From Bacillota bacterium (GTDB lineage: Bacteria; Bacillota; Clostridia; Saccharofermentanales; DTU023), in assembly GCA_023389255.1 (NCBI GenBank), contig JAEWER010000016.1, positions 1-49,279 of the forward strand: DNA of 49,279 nt, read 5' to 3'. Below the pieces are notes generated by a model. That model was not told the origin of the DNA. It saw nothing but the letters and a program-made list of their open reading frames with translations, and did not search any database. The translations under genes were made by a program, and so were the position numbers. Numbering within the stretch: position 1 is the first letter of the stretch; each line of letters starts with the position of its first letter. Of this stretch, positions 43,195 through 49,279 are shown in pieces.

Positions 43195-44094
43195 TCACTT
43201 ATAGGAGTAGCGCTTAATATCAGCTACTAACTGTTTATATAGTTCACAATAACGTTCGTAGCGTGCTGGATGCATCAACTGCTTTTCTGCCACAACGCAA
43301 CCTAACTCACCCGTATGGCTACACGTACGGAAACGACATGCTTCACTACTATCGGCAATTTCAGGATAACCCAAAGCAAACTCTGCTGGTTGCATTTGTA
43401 AATCAAAAAGGCTAATAGTCTGAAATCCGGGAGTATCTGCAATATATCCTGCCTTAGCGGTAGGGAAAAATTCCACATGTCTGGTTGTTTGTTTGCCTCG
43501 TTTTCCTTTATGGGATATTTTACCGACAGTCATGAGCTCAATACCAAAAATGCGGTTGATTAAGGTTGACTTCCCCACGCCTGATTGCCCGGCAAAAGCA
43601 ACATTTTTTCCAGCTAGATAGGTTGCTAAATGTTCTAGCGTCTCTCCATCTGCTAAGCCAGTACGAAAAATTGGGAAACCTGTGGGCTCGTAGTTCCTAT
43701 AAAACTCAGCTACAGTCTCCGAATCTGGTTCTAAATCATTTTTGGTGAGAAGCAACACGGGCTCTATATCGTGAAAATAGGCATAAGCGCACAGTCTATC
43801 TAGCAAGTAATAATCAATCGCTGGTAAAGTGCTTGATGCTGTGATTAATAGTACATCTAAATTGCTGATGCGTGGACGTGGCAGAGAATTTTTGCGCTCA
43901 CAAATCGAGTTAATTACATAAGGGATATCGGGATCGCCAGAATCTTCGTATACAACTATGTCTCCTGGCAAAGGTGCTTGCTGCTTTTGGCGCAGAATAC
44001 CTCTGACCATCGCCAAACCAGTAAATTCTGTCTGATGATTGTGGAGCAGGTACTGTCCACCCACTCCACGCAAAATTTTTGCTTTAGTTGCCAT
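43195..44094 (-). CDS. rsgA: Small-subunit assembly GTPase RsgA
   Basis: 299 residues. Circularly permuted GTPase: the G4 motif LLTKNDLE precedes G1 GQSGVGKSTLINRIFG and G3 DTPGF. An N-terminal OB domain and a C-terminal zinc knuckle CRFRTCSHTGELGC (C-x5-C-x-H-x5-C) complete the RsgA layout. It checks the decoding site of 30S during maturation. Its start overlaps the end of pknB by 11 nt. Confidence 0.96.
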   Translation of the reverse strand: MATKAKILRGVGGQYLLHNHQTEFTGLAMVRGILRQKQQAPLPGDIVVYEDSGDPDIPYVINSICERKNSLPRPRISNLDVLLITASSTLPAIDYYLLDRLCAYAYFHDIEPVLLLTKNDLEPDSETVAEFYRNYEPTGFPIFRTGLADGETLEHLATYLAGKNVAFAGQSGVGKSTLINRIFGIELMTVGKISHKGKRGKQTTRHVEFFPTAKAGYIADTPGFQTISLFDLQMQPAEFALGYPEIADSSEACRFRTCSHTGELGCVVAEKQLMHPARYERYCELYKQLVADIKRYSYK

Positions 44095-46147
44095 TTAACT
44101 CTGCTTTAGTTCCTAAGGTAAAACTTAATTGCATGGAGCTAGGATCAAAATCTTTACCTGGTGCTACCGATTGTTCCATGACATACAGTTGATCAGGTGC
44201 TTCTGAAGTTGTTGGAGTCTGATCACTGGCATATGTTACTTGCAAGCTAGCTTCAGCTGGCCAGCCTTGCCAACTGCTAACAGTAGCATAGACATCGGTC
44301 CACTTTTGGCCACGGAAATCAGGCATAGTCAGCTTACCACCAGTAGTCTGTTTTGTAGGATTTTGTGCATTGTGGAAATCTTGTGCTGTGCCATAATCTA
44401 CAACAATGGTTGAGCCACCAACAACCACTGAACCTGCTGCTGGAGTCTGTTTGATCACATAAGCTTGATGGGGATCAATGCCAGAGCCACCAACATCTGC
44501 ACCTGCTTGTAGCGACAAGCCCTCTGCTTCCGCTTGTTCTTTCGCTGACTGCCAATCTTTACCAATTAAATTAGGCACATAGACTTGCCCTTGCTCATTA
44601 GCATTGGCACCCAAAGAAACGTACAAAGTCACTTCGTCGTTATCGACTAACTTACTACCCGCTTCAGGTGCTGTCTTGGTAACTTTATTGGCGGGCACAC
44701 TGTCTGAACGCTCATATTGTACTAAGACACTGAAACCTGCCTCTTGAATCTTTGCGATGGCTATATCTTTATCTTCGCCCACTACATTAGGCACTTCACT
44801 GGCTTTTGGTCCTAAAGATGCTTTCAGGGTTAAAACATCTTTACCGATCACAAATTTACTACCTGGCTCAGGTTTTTGTTCGAAGATATTGTTGACTACC
44901 ACATCATTAGTTTCCCATTCAATCTTGTAATCTTTGTTGGGAATGAGGCGGTAGGTCTTTTCGAGCTGATCCATGACATCTTTGGCATTTTTACCCGTAA
45001 AATCTGGCAACTCAACAGTGCGCTCAGCACTCAAAGTGCTGGATGTATCTGTTAAAGGTTTAATTAAGGGGCTAAAACTACTGCGTATCCACAGTAAAAA
45101 CATCACCAAGCATACTAAAACAACGCCGACTATGGCCAGCATCAGCAGAGTGTCTCTGGTTCTAGAGTGTTTGCTATTTTTGATGCGCTTATCAATTTCA
45201 CGCAACTGGCTATAATCGGTGGGCTTGCCTACCGTAATAGCCGAGGTTGCATTTTGCCAAGCATTATCCCCTGGAATAACTACACCAAAACGACCATGCG
45301 GATTCTTCAAAAAAGCTTCTAATTCATTGATAAACTCACGCGCCGATGTGTAACGCAACTCTGGATTTTTTTGTACAGCCTTAAAGACAATACTATCCAA
45401 AGCAGTTGGCAGATCACGCACAAAATAGCTGGGTCTAGGTGGCATATCCTGTAATTGCTTAATCGCCACAGTTACAGAATTTTCACCCTCGAACGGTACT
45501 CTGCCTGTCACCATCTCATAGAGCAAAATTCCTAAAGAATACAGATCAGATCGCTCTGTAACTGCTGTACCTTTGGCTTGCTCAGGTGAAAAGTAATGTA
45601 CTGAACCAAAAGCAAAACTACCAGTTAACGTAATGGCGCTGTTATTGGTGCGAGCGATGCCAAAGTCTGTTACTTTAGCTACCATATCTTTTGTGATTAG
45701 CACGTTTTGGGGCTTGATATCACGGTGGATAACACCACGTTGATGCGCATGTTCTAGAGCGGAAGCAATTTGAATCATCAGCAGAACTGCTAACTTCCAA
45801 TTTAAGCCTTTACGCTCAGCAATCAGCTCTTTGAGCGTCATGCCATCTACGTACTCTTGAACTATATAACGTGTGTCGCCATCTTGTCCGTAATCGATAA
45901 CTCGAACAATATTGGGATGATCTAAACTGGCAGCTGCCCTTGCCTCAGTTGCAAAACGACGGATGTACTCAGTATCTGTGTTATCCAAATCGTCACGCAT
46001 TACTTTAAGTGCTACTAACTGACCTGTTTGAATATCTTCTGCTAGAAAAACATAAGCCATGCCACCTGATCCTAAAACGCGCACAACTCTGTAGCGCTCT
46101 CCAATCATTGAATTAGGACCAATCGGCTGTCGATTAGCTTGCATCAT
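44084..46147 (-). CDS. pknB: Ser/Thr protein kinase with four PASTA domains
   Basis: 687 residues. Kinase domain 18-285: glycine loop GSGGMAYVF, K48, catalytic HRDIKPQN with D143, DFGIA at 161-165. One membrane helix at about 333-354 follows a basic stretch; the outside part holds four PASTA repeats (about 377-446, 450-513, 521-586 and 605-679), which bind peptidoglycan or lipid II. A second ATG one codon on (46144) is better spaced from GGAGG. It pairs with the phosphatase gene 21 nt upstream and rsgA downstream. Confidence 0.96.
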   Translation of the reverse strand: MMQANRQPIGPNSMIGERYRVVRVLGSGGMAYVFLAEDIQTGQLVALKVMRDDLDNTDTEYIRRFATEARAAASLDHPNIVRVIDYGQDGDTRYIVQEYVDGMTLKELIAERKGLNWKLAVLLMIQIASALEHAHQRGVIHRDIKPQNVLITKDMVAKVTDFGIARTNNSAITLTGSFAFGSVHYFSPEQAKGTAVTERSDLYSLGILLYEMVTGRVPFEGENSVTVAIKQLQDMPPRPSYFVRDLPTALDSIVFKAVQKNPELRYTSAREFINELEAFLKNPHGRFGVVIPGDNAWQNATSAITVGKPTDYSQLREIDKRIKNSKHSRTRDTLLMLAIVGVVLVCLVMFLLWIRSSFSPLIKPLTDTSSTLSAERTVELPDFTGKNAKDVMDQLEKTYRLIPNKDYKIEWETNDVVVNNIFEQKPEPGSKFVIGKDVLTLKASLGPKASEVPNVVGEDKDIAIAKIQEAGFSVLVQYERSDSVPANKVTKTAPEAGSKLVDNDEVTLYVSLGANANEQGQVYVPNLIGKDWQSAKEQAEAEGLSLQAGADVGGSGIDPHQAYVIKQTPAAGSVVVGGSTIVVDYGTAQDFHNAQNPTKQTTGGKLTMPDFRGQKWTDVYATVSSWQGWPAEASLQVTYASDQTPTTSEAPDQLYVMEQSVAPGKDFDPSSMQLSFTLGTKAELNGN

Positions 46148-46168
46148 TCCTCCACTAAGCTCTTGCTC

Positions 46169-46924
46169 TTATAAATTAACTTCTTCGTTGTCGTTAAAAA
46201 TACAGATAACTGTAATATTATCTTTACCCCCAGCCTCTAAAGCTGCTTGCATTAAATCATCACAAGCTTTTTGTGGGGTAGGCGCTTCTTGCAATAAACG
46301 GCAAATAACTTCATCGTCCACTTCACCATGTAAACCATCACTACACAGCAAGAAACGATCGCCATACATCGTAGGAATGGCGCTGAAATCTGGTTTTAAG
46401 TATGTTAGGTAACCACCAATAGCTTGAACTAGAGCCTTACCATCTGGGTGGGCTTTAACTTCTTCGGGAGTCAACCCCCCTTCTGCCATCAATTGGTGTA
46501 CCAAAGTATGATCAATAGTCAGAGCTTTAAGCTCTCCTGCTCTGAGCAGATACGTCCTTGAATCACCGATATGTGTGGAATACATAACATCCGCAAAAAA
46601 GACAGCTAGGTTAACGGTGGAACACATGCCTGTTAAACGCTGATCTTGTAGAGATTCTAAGTATACGCGGACGTTGATTTTTTGGATGATATCCATCAAC
46701 TCAGCTTGCATTTGCTCTTCTGTCATATCCTCTGGTAGCTGTCGTAAACGCTCCAAACAATACTCGACCGTTAGAGCGCTAGCTACCTCACCATGCTCAT
46801 AGCCACCTAGGCCATCAGCTAACACAAAGCTAACAGGTAACCCTGCCTTGGGATCGGTGAAGCCATAACTATCTTCATTGAGTTGTCGCTTTAGACCCAC
46901 GTGGGTCAGTGCTGCATATTCCAT
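46169..46924 (-). CDS. prpC: PP2C-family protein phosphatase
   Basis: 251 residues. Reverses the phosphorylation made by PknB. Metal-binding PP2C motifs: RQLNEDSYG near 13, LADGLGGYEHGEVAS near 35, THIGDSRTYLL near 115, and GGKDNITVIC near 233. The segment normally reading GTT is GMCSTVN here, an unusual but plausible variant. First gene of the prpC-pknB-rsgA-rpe unit; its ribosome site (GTGAG) is weak. Confidence 0.93.
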   Translation of the reverse strand: MEYAALTHVGLKRQLNEDSYGFTDPKAGLPVSFVLADGLGGYEHGEVASALTVEYCLERLRQLPEDMTEEQMQAELMDIIQKINVRVYLESLQDQRLTGMCSTVNLAVFFADVMYSTHIGDSRTYLLRAGELKALTIDHTLVHQLMAEGGLTPEEVKAHPDGKALVQAIGGYLTYLKPDFSAIPTMYGDRFLLCSDGLHGEVDDEVICRLLQEAPTPQKACDDLMQAALEAGGKDNITVICIFNDNEEVNL

Positions 46925-46976
46925 AATCTCACTTATAAAAGCTCAAAATTACTGTAATTTTACCATTGACAAGCAT

Positions 46977-48347
46977 TTACGTCTTCATTTGACACTGTTT
47001 TAACCGTTTTAATTGCCAGATTAATAAGATGAACCCTAAAATTCCTACCACTAAATCGACTAAAGGATACGCAAGGAAAATAAAATATCCCTCTTGTCCA
47101 AAGACGAGCACAGCTAAGTAACAAACTGGTAAAAGCAAGAGTATCTGGCGCATCACAGAAAGTACACTAGATGCTAAAGCTCTAGCTGAAGCTTGCAAGT
47201 ACATCACACTGCCGTAGTAGAAAGTGATTAAAGGTAGCAAACATATCATCTGCCTGAAGTATGGTGTCGTACGTGCTATAAGTTGTGCATCTGGTACGAT
47301 AAACGCAAGGATAGTCGGCGTGAAAAAATAGGTCAAAATGGTTGCAAGCAAGCTAACAGCAAAATTGAGTATGGTGGTTAATTTTAGAGTTTGACTCACT
47401 CTGCGCCACGCTTTGGCACCAATGTTAAAGGCAATAATGGGTTGCATACCGTATGCAAAACCAAGGATCAATACGAACGTAAACAAATAAACTTTGACTG
47501 CCAATGCCAAACTGTTGATACCACTAACACCCACACTGATACTGAGCAACCAATTCAAACCTGCTAAGACAATCGCATCTTCACATTCCACTACAAAAGA
47601 TGGTAAGCCGATTAAAATCAGTCTGCCCATACTGCACCACCTAAAGTTAAAACTTAGATGCAGATGAATACGTTTTAGGCTTCTGCTAAAGAAATATATG
47701 GCAAGCAAACAGCTAGCAATTTGTGAAATTAAAGTGGCTATAGCTGCTCCTTTTACGCCCAGACCCCAGTTGACCACCAAAATATAATCTAAAATTAGGT
47801 TAATCAGCGCTCCACTGATAGTTAAGTACAGTGATAATCGAGCTTCACCTAAGGCGAGTAAAATACGTGCCAAAGTTGTTCCCAGCGTTAAAAATATTGC
47901 GCCCCAAATGATGATTTGCAAGTACTCAGAAGCCAAGGGTAAAAGAGTTTCTTTAGCACCCAACAATTTAAGTAAAGGTTGCTCAAAGAAGTATACCAGT
48001 GACGTCAGAGGTAACATGAAAATAAAATTTAAGGCGATACCCTCGCTGATAATGCGTGAAGCATCTTCTGTCTGTTTGGCACCTAAACACAAACTCATCT
48101 GATTGGTAATCGCAAAGGCAAACAGTAGGCTTAGTGCGATAATCAATCTCTGAACAGGAAAAATAATCCCTAAAGCTCCTACTGCATCTGCACCTATCGT
48201 GTTGCCTACAAAATAGGTATCCACCATGTTGTAGAGTTCCGAAATAAAGTAGCTTGCGATAGCAGGTAGAGAAAAAGCTAAAATTAGGCGCAAGAGATTG
48301 CCACTTTGTAATTGCTTAAAGCTTTCTGTTTGCCCGTGTTGTTCCAT
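46977..48347 (-). CDS. MATE-family efflux transporter
   Basis: 456 residues with 12 hydrophobic segments arranged in two pseudo-repeats. Family marks are the N-terminal FSLPAIASYFISELYNMVDTYFVG and the repeat GFAYGMQPIIAFNIGAKAW around residue 300. MATE proteins export cationic compounds using sodium or proton gradients; the substrate cannot be inferred. No Shine-Dalgarno is seen at normal distance before the ATG at 48347 (AAAGGA is 17-18 nt away), so expression may be low. Not operonic with prpC. Confidence 0.92.
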   Translation of the reverse strand: MEQHGQTESFKQLQSGNLLRLILAFSLPAIASYFISELYNMVDTYFVGNTIGADAVGALGIIFPVQRLIIALSLLFAFAITNQMSLCLGAKQTEDASRIISEGIALNFIFMLPLTSLVYFFEQPLLKLLGAKETLLPLASEYLQIIIWGAIFLTLGTTLARILLALGEARLSLYLTISGALINLILDYILVVNWGLGVKGAAIATLISQIASCLLAIYFFSRSLKRIHLHLSFNFRWCSMGRLILIGLPSFVVECEDAIVLAGLNWLLSISVGVSGINSLALAVKVYLFTFVLILGFAYGMQPIIAFNIGAKAWRRVSQTLKLTTILNFAVSLLATILTYFFTPTILAFIVPDAQLIARTTPYFRQMICLLPLITFYYGSVMYLQASARALASSVLSVMRQILLLLPVCYLAVLVFGQEGYFIFLAYPLVDLVVGILGFILLIWQLKRLKQCQMKT

Positions 48348-48435
48348 GTTTCAATAAATCTTTTCTTCCTTTGTTCCAAGTATTTTGCATTTATACATTT
48401 AATTTAGCAGTACATTCAAGTTTACGGTTAATCTG

Positions 48436-49035
48436 TTATTTTTGACTTGCAGATAAATTAAGACAAGAAGCTTGTACCTGTAGTTCATCAAATACTTGGC
48501 GAAGCACTGCGTGTCGTTTAGAAAAATACAGTGACAAATATCCTAAAACAACTAATGCACAATAACTGGCAATGAAACCTAAAAATAAAGCTCCATAACT
48601 ACGAGTCAAAATAAAGAAAGCGGGTGTAACAATAATGGCTAATATGCTAGCGAAAACGATAAAATAGCGCATCACTTGCCACAGATGCAATTGTTTTTGT
48701 TCAATTAATTGGATTTTCTCTTTTTCTTGCATTACTACTTCACTGCTCAACTTGCTTAAATCAATTTGCCTTAGCAGCTGATAATAAACGTCCTTACGTT
48801 TAGTTAAACATATGATTGCTATCATCAACATCAGTAACTGGATTCCCACCAACGCAAACTGTAGGAAGAAAAGTGAATTAGCTGGCAGGCCAGGCATCAT
48901 ATAACAACTAATTATCAATAAAAATGGCACTGGCAACAAACAAAACAGACAACTAGCAATCATTAGCCGCAAACGTGCCTTAAGCAATGCCTTGCTTGTT
49001 GCAATTAACTGGGTTGAAAAATCTTGTGCTTGCAT
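48436..49035 (-). CDS. Membrane protein of unknown function
   Basis: 199 residues with two pairs of hydrophobic helices (about 25-48, 55-77, 122-142 and 145-167) separated by a charged, helical loop (about 80-118, EKEKIQLIEQKQ). C-terminal 30 residues are cytosolic by charge. I do not recognise the family. AAAGGT sits too close to the ATG to be a normal ribosome site, and a TATATT lies 6 nt upstream, so it too may be leaderless. Confidence 0.65.
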   Translation of the reverse strand: MQAQDFSTQLIATSKALLKARLRLMIASCLFCLLPVPFLLIISCYMMPGLPANSLFFLQFALVGIQLLMLMIAIICLTKRKDVYYQLLRQIDLSKLSSEVVMQEKEKIQLIEQKQLHLWQVMRYFIVFASILAIIVTPAFFILTRSYGALFLGFIASYCALVVLGYLSLYFSKRHAVLRQVFDELQVQASCLNLSASQK

Positions 49036-49065
49036 ACCTTTAATATAATAACTGTGTTTGTTCGC

Positions 49066-49094
49066 TTGATGTATTGTCCCTTTGCCGTTAAAAT
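49066..49094 (+). promoter_or_regulatory. Promoter of the tRNA-Thr gene
   Basis: TTGATG (49066-49071), 17-nt spacer, TAAAAT (49089-49094), about 11 nt before the mature tRNA 5' end. Strong by position and spacing. Confidence 0.7.
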
Positions 49095-49105
49095 TGTGTG
49101 GTATT

Positions 49106-49180
49106 GCCGAAGTAGCTCAGGGGCAGAGCAATCCACTCGTAATGGATAGGTCGTGGGTTCAATTCCCATCTTCGGCTCCA
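49106..49180 (+). tRNA. tRNA-Thr(CGT)
   Basis: 75 nt with encoded CCA. Acceptor arm GCCGAAG/CTTCGGC pairs perfectly; D-arm GCTC/GAGC; anticodon stem ATCCA/TGGAT encloses loop CTCGTAA, so the anticodon is CGT, reading ACG (Thr); T-arm GTGGG/CCCAT (one G-U pair) with loop TTCAATT. Single gene with promoter and terminator. Confidence 0.95.
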
Positions 49181-49216
49181 CTAAGACACTCAATTGATAC
49201 ACTGTATCGATTTTGC

Positions 49217-49243
49217 AAGCTCCCCTCACAGGGAGCTTTTTAG
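49217..49243 (+). terminator. Terminator after tRNA-Thr
   Basis: Hairpin AAGCTCCC/GGGAGCTT (8 bp, loop CTCACA) followed by TTTAG. It ends the tRNA transcript about 37 nt past the CCA. Confidence 0.8.
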
Positions 49244-49279
49244 TTGGGCGAATGAGCTGGTAGACCAGGGGTTTTAGGG

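Overview
This window reads as chromosomal DNA from a low-to-moderate GC Firmicute, most likely an anaerobic member of the Clostridia. The evidence is a ctsR-mcsA-mcsB-clpC heat-shock operon, a prpC-pknB-rsgA-rpe cluster, a DUF3793-flavodoxin pair, strong AGGAGG-type ribosome binding sites and bacterial sigma-A type promoters. I cannot name the species. No phage, transposon, IS, CRISPR array or rRNA operon is visible, and codon use looks even across the window. The left edge cuts rsmG.

Region 1 (1-5540): a minus-strand stress operon, ctsR-mcsA-mcsB-clpC, runs into rsmG with a 1-nt stop/start overlap. Its promoter carries two tandem CtsR-like heptad operators and lies back to back with the promoter of tmRNA (ssrA, plus strand, 5073-5443). 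Region 2 (5569-11174): a minus-strand group encodes a 517-residue membrane/coiled-coil protein with faint MotA/TolQ/ZorA-like topology, an unknown 307-residue partner, a CcdA-TlpA thiol-redox fusion and a small membrane protein. It diverges from pepT. Region 3 (11176-20930): transport and sugar use. It holds an autoinhibited Fic protein, a TRAP transporter (dctPQM), a small Q/P-rich gene broken by an in-frame TAG, a DUF1648 membrane protein, and a hexitol unit (SorE-like dehydrogenase, DeoR regulator, mannitol-type PTS IICBA) behind a promoter rich in palindromes.

Region 4 (20966-37795): a long, mostly contiguous minus-strand run. From its 5' end it encodes molybdenum cofactor synthesis and molybdate uptake (moaA, moaC, a MoeA-like protein, modA, modB, modC and a MogA-MOSC fusion), then genome maintenance and housekeeping (uvrB, phosphohexomutase, dnaE, rdgB, hflX). 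A separately promoted DUF3793-flavodoxin pair follows. moaA appears to be leaderless. Region 5 (37944-42451): a plus-strand run of pyrR, family-4 uracil-DNA glycosylase, an RsuA-type pseudouridine synthase, tmcAL and tyrS, closed by a strong bidirectional terminator. Region 6 (42501-49279): the minus-strand cluster prpC-pknB-rsgA-rpe (Ser/Thr phospho-signalling and ribosome assembly), a MATE exporter, a small membrane protein, and a plus-strand tRNA-Thr(CGT) with its own promoter and terminator.

The most noteworthy points are the CtsR operators sitting in the upstream promoter region of ssrA, the unusual 517/307-residue gene pair, the amber-interrupted small gene, the mannitol-type PTS paired with a SorE-like dehydrogenase, and the leaderless integrated Mo-cofactor/molybdate operon.
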